From an uncultured Mucispirillum sp. (lineage in GTDB: Bacteria > Chrysiogenota > Deferribacteres > Deferribacterales > Mucispirillaceae), in contig CALUWN010000018.1 of assembly GCA_944324495.1 (NCBI GenBank), forward strand, positions 1 through 36,296: a stretch of 36,296 nucleotides of DNA. Direction: 5' to 3'. Position numbers and translations under genes: made by a program. The notes under the pieces are model-generated. The model was not told the DNA's origin and did no database searches. It was given only the letters and a program-made list of their open reading frames with translations. Positions 14,492 to 21,561 of this stretch are shown piece by piece; within the stretch, counting starts at the first letter, position 1; every line of letters begins with the position of its first letter.

Positions 14492-14656
14492 ATGGGAGCT
14501 GAAATTGATAAAAACTTAATAATGGAATATGTTTCATCTGTAAAAGAATCATATCCTGCCAAAAAAATGTTGTTATTAAATACAATATTGTTTAATGATT
14601 ATATCAAAAAAAACACAATAAAAACTAAGGAAGATGTAAAAGAACTCTTTACTTGA
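14492..14656 (+). pseudogene. Short C-terminal gene fragment, unknown
   Basis: An open frame from about 14429 with an ATG at 14492 runs to 14656 and gives 54 residues (MGAEIDKNLIMEYVSSVKES, then KKMLLLNTILFNDYIKK). It looks like the tail of a helical protein. The upstream part (PRRRRSEGRND) is not protein-like, so a 5' truncation is likely. It marks the right end of the acquired array. The family is not recognised. Confidence 0.4.
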
Positions 14657-14758
14657 AGCGGCTCGCGATAAAAAGCGGGTTAGTATTGCGATAAGCATGT
14701 TTTAAATTTTTTAAAATATTTTAGTTTTAAATTCAAGTTAAAAAATAAAAGCGGTTTT

Positions 14759-14811
14759 TTTGAGGCGAACCCCATTTATTTGTCCAATAAATGGGGTTCG
14801 CCTCAAATTTT
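14759..14811. terminator. Long hairpin between convergent genes (repeat copy 1, bidirectional terminator)
   Basis: GAGGCGAACCCCATTTATT (14762-14780) pairs perfectly with its complement at 14786-14804 around TGTCC. T/A pairs extend the stem to 22 and TTTT follows on the plus strand. The central 29 bases are identical to those of the hairpin at 21507-21535. Both copies lie between convergent gene ends. Confidence 0.75.
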
Positions 14812-15247
14812 ATCTACTAATAAAATAAATCTCTGTGCCGTTTTCCTGCAGGCTTAACTTTTCTGAAGTATTTATTATAGAATAATATGATTGATTATCT
14901 TGATAGAGTGTGTAATTATCTTTTGATATAAGAAATGCACGTATTCTGCCCGGTAAGAAAACATCAGCTGATTTATTATCATCAGAAAAAATAACGAAAG
15001 CTTGTAAATCATTTCTGTTATATGAATTTGATTTTTGGAATTTTAATGCTTCTTCATATACAAGCACACACTTATTTTTTGCAAAAGAATAAGCATAGCC
15101 TTTACTGCTGTCACACCCATATTCATCTATATTAGAAATAAAGGAAGATTTTGTAAAAATAATAACAAGAACAAGACCAAGAGCAATTAAAATAATAACG
15201 GAAAGCATAGAAAAATTAAAAGCTTTAAAGGCTTTTTTTCCGTCCAT
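14810..15247 (-). CDS. Membrane-anchored protein, unknown, third gene of the IorAB-like operon
   Basis: This is a 145-residue protein. Residues 10-32 form a membrane helix (FNFSMLSVIILIALGLVLVI), and the rest would lie in the periplasm. A Cys pair occurs in GCDSSKGYAYSFAKNKCVLVYEEA (split GCDSSKGYAYSF and AKNKCVLVYEEA), similar in layout to small exported domains that have GC...GY.WC...KC motifs, though the middle Cys is missing here. The tail FLPGRIRAFLISKDNYTLYQ and GTEIYFISR is beta-like. Its start ATG overlaps the stop of the upstream gene by one base, so the three genes are translated together. I cannot assign a function. Confidence 0.7.
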   Translation of the reverse strand: MDGKKAFKAFNFSMLSVIILIALGLVLVIIFTKSSFISNIDEYGCDSSKGYAYSFAKNKCVLVYEEALKFQKSNSYNRNDLQAFVIFSDDNKSADVFLPGRIRAFLISKDNYTLYQDNQSYYSIINTSEKLSLQENGTEIYFISR

Positions 15248-15720
15248 TAATCAATATCCGTCATTAATTCATTAATTGCTATTTGAATTGCAAAAGGAAG
15301 CCTGCCTAATGAGCCATTGAAGGCTTCTAACTCTTTTTTCATATTTTTTTCAAGCAGATAGCCTGTAACATAAGCAGGTGATAAGTCGCTGATTATTTTA
15401 AATACAGCACCCATTGCTTTCCAGTAATGGATAGCATCAGGGGTTGGGTCTGCTTCAAGGGTAGAAGGTGAAACCGTAATAGTTTTATCGTTTTCAACAC
15501 TGCCTACTAAATCATCAAAATCAATAACAATATCACTGTATATATTTTTTGAACTACCTTTTAATAAAATATAATTTTTTGATGGTGAATAAGGTGTGTT
15601 TTTTTCAAACCCTTCTATATCCACTATATAATCAGACTGAGAAGCACTATAAGTTAATAGTTTTATACAATCATCATAAGTTTTAAAACGGTATCCTGCT
15701 AAAAAAATACGGTAATTCAT
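15247..15720 (-). CDS. Divergent IorB-like protein without the GxGGQG motif
   Basis: I place this 157-residue protein with the IorB (indolepyruvate ferredoxin oxidoreductase beta) fold on layout. It opens MNYRIFLAGYRFKTYDDCIK where IorB has a strand ending in GVGGQG. Its C-terminal part KAMGAVFKIISDLSPAYVTG followed by EKNMKKELEAFNGSLGR matches IorB's NMVMLGAL...N..AF..G end. The nucleotide/thiamine-contacting glycine motif is replaced by GYRFKT, and the middle is shortened. It overlaps the IorA-like gene upstream as ATGA. The resemblance is weak, but the neighbour makes it more likely. Alternatively it is an unrelated small protein. Confidence 0.5.
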   Translation of the reverse strand: MNYRIFLAGYRFKTYDDCIKLLTYSASQSDYIVDIEGFEKNTPYSPSKNYILLKGSSKNIYSDIVIDFDDLVGSVENDKTITVSPSTLEADPTPDAIHYWKAMGAVFKIISDLSPAYVTGYLLEKNMKKELEAFNGSLGRLPFAIQIAINELMTDID

Positions 15721-17027
15721 GAAATCGCTCCTTTACCGCACACTGCTTTACAAGCAAGGCAGCCATTACACATATCAGCATCTACAAGCATATTGTTAGC
15801 AGCCTTATAAATAGCAGGGCATAATGTTTTTTCTATAACATTACATGGTGTATTATCCTTTGAACAGCTGCATTTATTAAGTTTTACTCTCACTTTTGAG
15901 AAATCCTTAATATTATTACAACTATACGGATATAAAGTATTTTTTGTATTACCTAGTTTTTTAGGGTGTTTTATAAATGTAAAACCATTTATTTTATTAA
16001 TACCAGTATCACTAAGCAATATCATTCTGCCACATTTAGTTAAAAATTTGTAGTAATGTGGTTTATATGATGAAGCATAGCCCACAAAAAGAGTAGGTAC
16101 TTTTATTTCGCTGGAAATTATACCAATATAGCCATCTATTGATATAAAGTTAAGCTCACTAAAAGCTTTTTTTACACCTTCGCATTTAATATCAGTATAT
16201 ATAATGGTATCTGTATCAACACCTTTGTTTAATATATTAACAAACGGACACCCCGGGCATAATAAATCATTCACTTTAGGGAATACTCTATCTGCCACAC
16301 TATTAACTTCAAGTGTTATATTATAGTTTTCATAGAAGAATGATAAAAGAGCTTCTTTTTCGCTTTCATACACATCTACTACTTTTGATTTAAGAAATGT
16401 AATATTTTCTGTATGAGCAGCAGGCAGAAAATAATCTGGAAAAAAGCCATGTTTTGAATGAAGTGAAAAAACTTCACCATTATATTCTTTATTAAAACTT
16501 TGCTTAAGACTTTTGCTTATATTATCATATATCTCTTTAAGTTCATCTTGAGAAATAGTTTGCTTAAAGGTAGCTTTACTAATGTATGGAGATATTCTAC
16601 CCATATCGCTGTTTGATTTATTAAACTCAGCATAATTATTAAGAGCATTTGCTGTGACCACAACAGTAACAGGTACTTTATACTCTAATGTAAGCTTTAA
16701 ACTCATTGTGAGTTTTGCAATAATTTCTTCCGCTGTTTTAATAACAACCACTGGCGTGCATATTTTTTTAGGAAGAGTAAATGTAACAAGTAAACACTCT
16801 GCACGTAATGGTGTGTTAATATGAAAGAATGGCAGTTCATTAAATATACCTAAAGCTTTACTACCAATTACTGCTGATGAGTATAAAAAATCAAGGGCAT
16901 CATGCTCATCTACAAAATTTTTAGATGATTCAAGACCCAAAGTGTTACTACTGCCTGCATAAATACTGGCAAAATTGTAACGTTCCAAAATGTCTTTAAT
17001 TATTTCTTTACTGTTTCTAATATCCAT
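15717..17027 (-). CDS. IorA-like 2-oxoacid:ferredoxin oxidoreductase homologue with degenerate TPP site
   Basis: The 436-residue protein resembles a shortened IorA (usually about 600). LCPGCPF at 256-262 corresponds to the family's LCxGCPHR. YTDIKC at 277-282 matches the GDIGCYT region. FVGYASSYKPHYY at 315-326 stands where the thiamine-diphosphate/Mg motif GDSTFxHSG should be. SDTGINKINGF at 339-349 replaces DNxxTAMTGxQ. The Asp and Asn that hold Mg are therefore absent. The C-terminus keeps a ferredoxin-like region: C386, C388, C395, C403, then CNGCLACKAVC with Cys 420, 423, 426 and 430. So electron transfer may persist without the usual catalysis. There is almost no leader: the predicted start lies about three bases before the ATG. 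Confidence 0.7.
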   Translation of the reverse strand: MDIRNSKEIIKDILERYNFASIYAGSSNTLGLESSKNFVDEHDALDFLYSSAVIGSKALGIFNELPFFHINTPLRAECLLVTFTLPKKICTPVVVIKTAEEIIAKLTMSLKLTLEYKVPVTVVVTANALNNYAEFNKSNSDMGRISPYISKATFKQTISQDELKEIYDNISKSLKQSFNKEYNGEVFSLHSKHGFFPDYFLPAAHTENITFLKSKVVDVYESEKEALLSFFYENYNITLEVNSVADRVFPKVNDLLCPGCPFVNILNKGVDTDTIIYTDIKCEGVKKAFSELNFISIDGYIGIISSEIKVPTLFVGYASSYKPHYYKFLTKCGRMILLSDTGINKINGFTFIKHPKKLGNTKNTLYPYSCNNIKDFSKVRVKLNKCSCSKDNTPCNVIEKTLCPAIYKAANNMLVDADMCNGCLACKAVCGKGAIS

Positions 17028-17036
17028 ACAGCATTA

Positions 17037-17065
17037 TATATAATATGATTACAAATTATTTTCAA
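17037..17065 (-). promoter_or_regulatory. Candidate promoter of the IorA-like operon
   Basis: On the minus strand TTGAAA (17065-17060), a 17-base spacer, then TATATA (17042-17037). Transcription would start about three bases before the ATG at 17027, and no Shine-Dalgarno sequence is present, so the mRNA may be nearly leaderless. Confidence 0.5.
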
Positions 17066-17140
17066 TAGATTTTTTTGATTTTAATAATTTTTTATTTCAT
17101 TAATAAAAATAGTAAGCATATTTTTAAGGTAAAGGTTTAT

Positions 17141-17158
17141 TTTATTCTTTTGAATAAA
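17141..17158. promoter_or_regulatory. Palindrome upstream of argD, possible operator
   Basis: TTTATTC-TTTT-GAATAAA is a perfect inverted repeat of seven-base arms, 45 bases upstream of the argD -35 box. Its half-sites are those of an ARG box in inverted order, so a link to ArgR is only suggested. Confidence 0.35.
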
Positions 17159-17202
17159 GGAGTATAAAATAAAAAAATATGTAAATTAAGTATTATATTT
17201 CA

Positions 17203-17231
17203 TTGATTTATTTTAAAATATGGTTTATAAA
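17203..17231 (+). promoter_or_regulatory. Promoter of the arg operon
   Basis: TTGATT (17203-17208), 17 bases, TATAAA (17226-17231). The start near 17238 gives a leader of about 32 bases with AGGAGAT before the argD ATG. Confidence 0.6.
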
Positions 17232-17269
17232 TTATAGCAAAAATATATTGAAGTTTTAGGAGATAGTAT

Positions 17270-18430
17270 ATGTCATCTCTAATGAGTAATTACGGGCGTT
17301 TCCCTGTAAGTTTTGCTTATGGCTTAGGTGCTTATTTATATGATGAAAAAGGCACATCTTATTTAGATTTTGCTTCTGGAATATCTGTTACCAATTTAGG
17401 CCATAATTTTGAACCTGTTACAAAAGCAATTAAAGAACAGGCTGAAAAAGTTATACACACATCTAATCTTTATGAAATAGAACTTCAAAGCAGATTAGCT
17501 GATAAAATCTCAAAAGCTTCCTTTGGTGGAAAGCTGTTTTTTTGTAACTCTGGAGCAGAAGCTAATGAAGCAGCAATTAAACTTGCCCGCCTTTATGGCA
17601 ATACTATCCACTATGGAAAACGATATAAAATAATATCAATGTATAATTCATTTCATGGCAGAACGTATGCTACTATGGGTGTTACAGCTCAGGAAAAAAT
17701 CCAACAAGGTTTTACGCCTATGCCTGCATATAATCAGTACATACCATTTAATGATATAGAAGCTTTAAAAGCGGCTGTTTCTTTAAATGATACTTGTGCA
17801 ATTATACTTGAACTTTTCCAAGGGGAAGGCGGTGTTATGCCTGTGGATACTGAGTTTTTAAAAGAAATACGTAGAATATGTGACGAGCAGGATATATTAA
17901 TGATTTTAGATGAAGTGCAAACAGGCTACGGTAGAACTGGCCATATGTTTGCATATCAGTTATTTGGTATTGAGCCAGATATTATGTCACTTTCTAAATC
18001 TATTGCAAACGGTGTACCTATGGGGGCTGTTGTTGCAAAAGATAAGGTTGCTTCACTTTTTACAGCAGGTACTCATGGTTCTACATTTGGTGGCAACCCA
18101 CTTGCCTGTGCTGCAGGTATAGCTGTTATAGATGAAATGTTAAGGGATAAGTTTTTAGATAATGTAAAATCAAAAGGTAATAAATTAAAAGAGTATTTAA
18201 ATAATAATTTACCTAATGGCTGTACCGTAAAAGGTGAAGGGCTTTTAATAGGGGTAAAAACACCATATACTCCAAAGGATGTAGCTGAAAAGTGCCTTAG
18301 TAAAAATCTTTTGATTGTGCCTGCTGGTAATAATTCTGTAAGGCTTTATCCACCATTAAATATAAATGATGATGATTTAATAAAAGGTGCTGAAATATTT
18401 GTATCAGTAATAAAAGAGATGGGAAAATAG
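17270..18430 (+). CDS. argD: Acetylornithine aminotransferase ArgD
   Basis: ArgD is a PLP-dependent class III aminotransferase that converts N-acetylglutamate semialdehyde to N-acetylornithine. The product has 386 residues. Family motifs are TSYLDFASGISVTNLGH near the start, FFCNSGAEANEAAIKLARLY (about 89-108), the SFHGRTYATMGVTAQ segment, LDEVQTGYGRTGHMFAYQ (about 211-228) and the PLP lysine in MSLSKSIANGVPMGA (about 239-253). The C-terminal VRLYPPLNI is typical. AGGAGA lies before the ATG. argF starts two bases after the stop. Related ornithine aminotransferases share these motifs, but the arg cluster supports ArgD. Confidence 0.95.
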   Translation: MSSLMSNYGRFPVSFAYGLGAYLYDEKGTSYLDFASGISVTNLGHNFEPVTKAIKEQAEKVIHTSNLYEIELQSRLADKISKASFGGKLFFCNSGAEANEAAIKLARLYGNTIHYGKRYKIISMYNSFHGRTYATMGVTAQEKIQQGFTPMPAYNQYIPFNDIEALKAAVSLNDTCAIILELFQGEGGVMPVDTEFLKEIRRICDEQDILMILDEVQTGYGRTGHMFAYQLFGIEPDIMSLSKSIANGVPMGAVVAKDKVASLFTAGTHGSTFGGNPLACAAGIAVIDEMLRDKFLDNVKSKGNKLKEYLNNNLPNGCTVKGEGLLIGVKTPYTPKDVAEKCLSKNLLIVPAGNNSVRLYPPLNINDDDLIKGAEIFVSVIKEMGK

Positions 18431-18432
18431 TT

Positions 18433-19365
18433 ATGATAAAACCGCGTCATTTTTTAACATTATTAGATAGAACACCAGAAGAACTGCAAAACTTGATTAA
18501 TACTGCCATAAAATTAAAAGAAGAAAGGCAGAAAGGCATAAAACACAGGGAGCTTGAGGGTAAAACTCTTGCTATGATATTTGAAAAATCATCTACTAGA
18601 ACTCGTATTAGTTTTGAAACAGGAATGTATGAGCTTGGCGGCCACCCTATGTTTTTAAGCAACCGTGATATTCAGCTTGGCAGAGGAGAAACAATTAAAG
18701 ATACTGCAAGGGTATTAAGCAGATACGTTCATGGGATAATGATACGCACCTTTGGTCATGAAAGGGTGGAAGAATTGGCAGAGTATTCATCTGTGCCTGT
18801 AATTAATGCTTTAACAGATAGTTTTCACCCATGCCAGATTATGGCAGATATGATGACTATGCAGGAAAAATTTGGCAAAATAAAAGGCTTAAAAGTAGCA
18901 TATGTTGGTGATGGCAATAATATGGCTCATTCTTGGATAAACGGTGCTGCTCAAATGGGTTTTCATATTGCCATAGCTTCACCAAAAGGTTACTGGGTTG
19001 ATTATGATATTGTAGATAAAGCAAAAAAAATTGCAGAAAATAATGGCGGTACTATCACATTAACTCATAAAGTGGAAGAAGCTGTTGAAAATGCCCATGT
19101 GGTATATACTGATGTATGGGCAAGTATGGGTCAGGAAGAAGAAAGCCAAAAACGTATAAAAGATTTTCAAGGCTATCAAGTTACAAGTGATGTAATGAAG
19201 CTTGCTTTAAAAGGTGCTGTTTTTATGCACTGCCTGCCAGCTCATCGTGGTGAAGAAGTAAGCGAAGAAGTTTTGGAAAGCGAAAACTCTGTTATATTTG
19301 ATGAGGCAGAAAATAGATTACACGTTCAAAAAGCTATATTGATAGATTGTATTGGAGGAATATAA
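18433..19365 (+). CDS. argF: Ornithine carbamoyltransferase ArgF
   Basis: ArgF makes citrulline from ornithine and carbamoyl phosphate. The 310-residue protein has the carbamoyl-phosphate motif SSTRTR (in FEKSSTRTRISFE), the second carbamoyl-phosphate site HPCQIMADMMT (about 135-145), the ornithine-contacting DVWASMGQEEE and the catalytic HCLPAHRGEEV near the end. All catalytic residues I know for the family are present. It is packed between argD and argG with gaps of two bases, so the three are one operon and probably make arginine rather than catabolise it. Confidence 0.96.
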   Translation: MIKPRHFLTLLDRTPEELQNLINTAIKLKEERQKGIKHRELEGKTLAMIFEKSSTRTRISFETGMYELGGHPMFLSNRDIQLGRGETIKDTARVLSRYVHGIMIRTFGHERVEELAEYSSVPVINALTDSFHPCQIMADMMTMQEKFGKIKGLKVAYVGDGNNMAHSWINGAAQMGFHIAIASPKGYWVDYDIVDKAKKIAENNGGTITLTHKVEEAVENAHVVYTDVWASMGQEEESQKRIKDFQGYQVTSDVMKLALKGAVFMHCLPAHRGEEVSEEVLESENSVIFDEAENRLHVQKAILIDCIGGI

Positions 19366-19367
19366 AA

Positions 19368-20576
19368 ATGGCAAAAGAAAAAGTATTACTTGCATATTCA
19401 GGTGGTTTAGATACATCTGTAATATTAAAATGGCTCACATTAAAAGGTTATGATGTAGTAGCATATGTAGCAAATGTTGGTCAGGATGCTGACTGGGATG
19501 GCATTAAAGAAAAAGCTCAGAAATCAGGCGCAACTGAAGTTATAGTGGATGATTTAAGGGAAGAATTTGTTAAAGATTTCGTTTTCCCAGCAGTTTCTTT
19601 TAATGCATTATATGAAGGCAGATATTATTTAGGTACATCTTTAGCACGCCCTGTAATTGCAAAAGGTATGGTTGAAGCTGCTAAAAAAACAGGCTGCTCT
19701 TATTTTGCTCATGGTGCAACAGGTAAAGGAAACGACCAAGTTCGTTTTGAATTAACAGCAGCAGCTCTTGCTCCAGAATTAGAAGTTATAGCTCCATGGA
19801 GAGATGAAGAATTTTTCAGCGTTATAAAAGGAAGAAAAGAGGCTATAGAATTTGCTGCTAAATATGATATTCCTGTGAAAGCAACAGCTTCTAAACCATG
19901 GTCCAGCGATGATAACGCATTACATATTTCATTTGAAGCAGGTATATTAGAAGACCCTGCTGCTTGCCCACCAGATGATATGTTTGAATACAGCAAAAGC
20001 CCAAAAGATGCACCAGATAAAGCAACTGTTATAGAGCTTGAATTTGAAAAAGGCGTGGCTGTTAAATTAAACGGTGAGAAATTAACTCCATATAATATGC
20101 TTATGGCTTTAAATAAACTTGGTGGCGAAAACGGTATCGGCAGAGTAGATATGGTAGAAAGCAGATACGTTGGTATGAAATCAAGGGGTGTATATGAAAC
20201 TCCGGGTGCAGCTATTATTATGGCAGCTCACAGAGATTTAGAAGGCCTTACTCTTGACGGGGCAGTATTAAACTTAAAAGAAACTTTAATGCCAAGGTTT
20301 GCAACACTTGTATATAATGGATACTGGTTCTCTCATGAAATGGATTGTATGCGTGCTTTACTTGATAAATCTCAAGAATATGTTACAGGTAAAGTGAAAG
20401 TTGAGCTTTATAAAGGTAATGTAACATGTATTGGTAGAAGTTCAGATTATTCTTTATATAATATGGCAATAGCATCTATGGAAGATGACGGTGGTGCTTA
20501 TAACCAAAGCGATGCTACAGGGTTTATTAAACTCCATTCATTACCATTAAAAATGCACGCAAGCCGTAAAAAATAA
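19368..20576 (+). CDS. argG: Argininosuccinate synthase ArgG
   Basis: ArgG joins citrulline and aspartate with ATP. At 402 residues it has the family's usual length. The nucleotide loop AYSGGLDTSVILKWL is at residues 8-22, and GATGKGNDQVRFEL with the later LYKGNVTCIGRSSDYSLYN are standard. An in-frame ATG seven codons upstream (19347) lies inside argF. I chose 19368 because GGAGG sits right before it and ArgG proteins begin just before the nucleotide loop. No argH gene follows. Its stop is followed by AAGGAG, the ribosome-binding site of glyQ. Confidence 0.96.
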   Translation: MAKEKVLLAYSGGLDTSVILKWLTLKGYDVVAYVANVGQDADWDGIKEKAQKSGATEVIVDDLREEFVKDFVFPAVSFNALYEGRYYLGTSLARPVIAKGMVEAAKKTGCSYFAHGATGKGNDQVRFELTAAALAPELEVIAPWRDEEFFSVIKGRKEAIEFAAKYDIPVKATASKPWSSDDNALHISFEAGILEDPAACPPDDMFEYSKSPKDAPDKATVIELEFEKGVAVKLNGEKLTPYNMLMALNKLGGENGIGRVDMVESRYVGMKSRGVYETPGAAIIMAAHRDLEGLTLDGAVLNLKETLMPRFATLVYNGYWFSHEMDCMRALLDKSQEYVTGKVKVELYKGNVTCIGRSSDYSLYNMAIASMEDDGGAYNQSDATGFIKLHSLPLKMHASRKK

Positions 20577-20585
20577 GGAGAATAT

Positions 20586-21455
20586 ATGTATTTTCAAGAT
20601 GTGATAATGAACTTGCAGCGTTACTGGGCAGAACAGGGCTGTATAGTTTACCAGCCTTATGATAATGAGGTGGGTGCAGGCACATTTAACCCTGCTACAT
20701 TTTTAATGTGTTTAGGGCCTGAGCCATGGAAAGTTGCCTATGTAGAGCCAAGCAGACGCCCAACAGATGGCAGGTATGGTGAAAACCCAAACAGGTTGCA
20801 GCATTATTATCAATTTCAAGTGCTTTTAAAACCATCACCTGATAATATTCAGGAGCTTTATTTAAAAAGCTTAGAAGCATTAGGAATAAATTTATTAGAC
20901 CATGATATCCGCTTTGTGGAAGATGACTGGGAATCTCCAACTCTTGGTGCATGGGGTTTAGGCTGGGAAGTTTGGCTTGACGGTATGGAAATCACTCAGT
21001 TTACATATTTTCAGCAGGCAGGTGGTATTGACTTAAAACCAGTATCTGGTGAAATAACTTACGGTTTAGAGCGTATTACCATGTATCTTCAGCAGGTAGA
21101 ATCTGTTTTTGATATAAAATGGAATGAGCATTTAACTTATGGTGATGTTTACCACCAAAACGAAGTTCAGTTTTCAAAATTTAATTTTGAAGTGGCTGAT
21201 GTGCCAACACTTTTTAATCTTTTTGAAACATACGAGAAAGAGTGTGTGCGTATTGCAGAAATGGGGCTTCCTCTTCCTGCTTATGACTACTGTTTAAAAT
21301 GCAGCCATACTTTTAATCTGCTTGATGCAAGAAGTGCTATATCTGTTACAGAGCGTACAAGCTATATTGCTCGTGTTAGAGCGCTTGCAAAAATTTGTGC
21401 TGAAAAATTTGTGGAAACTAGAGAAAAAATGGGCTTTCCACTATTAAATAAGTAA
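20586..21455 (+). CDS. glyQ: Glycyl-tRNA synthetase alpha subunit GlyQ
   Basis: GlyQ is the catalytic alpha chain of the heterotetrameric glycyl-tRNA synthetase. The 289-residue protein has the expected start [20 protein letters not shown], the class II core with [20 protein letters not shown] and [20 protein letters not shown], and the [20 protein letters not shown] end. It is read from the arg promoter or from a start inside argG, since the gap is only nine bases. The beta subunit gene glyS normally follows glyQ, but here a convergent acyl-CoA synthetase gene comes next, so glyS must lie elsewhere. Confidence 0.96.
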   Translation: MYFQDVIMNLQRYWAEQGCIVYQPYDNEVGAGTFNPATFLMCLGPEPWKVAYVEPSRRPTDGRYGENPNRLQHYYQFQVLLKPSPDNIQELYLKSLEALGINLLDHDIRFVEDDWESPTLGAWGLGWEVWLDGMEITQFTYFQQAGGIDLKPVSGEITYGLERITMYLQQVESVFDIKWNEHLTYGDVYHQNEVQFSKFNFEVADVPTLFNLFETYEKECVRIAEMGLPLPAYDYCLKCSHTFNLLDARSAISVTERTSYIARVRALAKICAEKFVETREKMGFPLLNK

Positions 21456-21496
21456 TATTATAAATTATTTATAAATGGCAGAAATATTGAAAAGTA

Positions 21497-21549
21497 TTTG
21501 AGCCGAACCCCATTTATTTGTCCAATAAATGGGGCTCTTCTCATTTAAA
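21497..21549. terminator. Long hairpin between convergent genes (repeat copy 2, bidirectional terminator)
   Basis: The core 21507-21535 is identical to the hairpin at 14759-14811, including the TGTCC loop. The outer stem has diverged (GAGCCG against CTCTTCTC). It lies between the ends of glyQ and the acyl-CoA synthetase gene. Confidence 0.7.
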
Positions 21550-21561
21550 GCCCTATTAATT

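Noticed and set aside
14114-14562. Overlapping minus-strand frames across the Imm74-like gene and its spacer
   Set aside because: They oppose recognisable plus-strand immunity sequence, lack binding sites and show no protein-like pattern.
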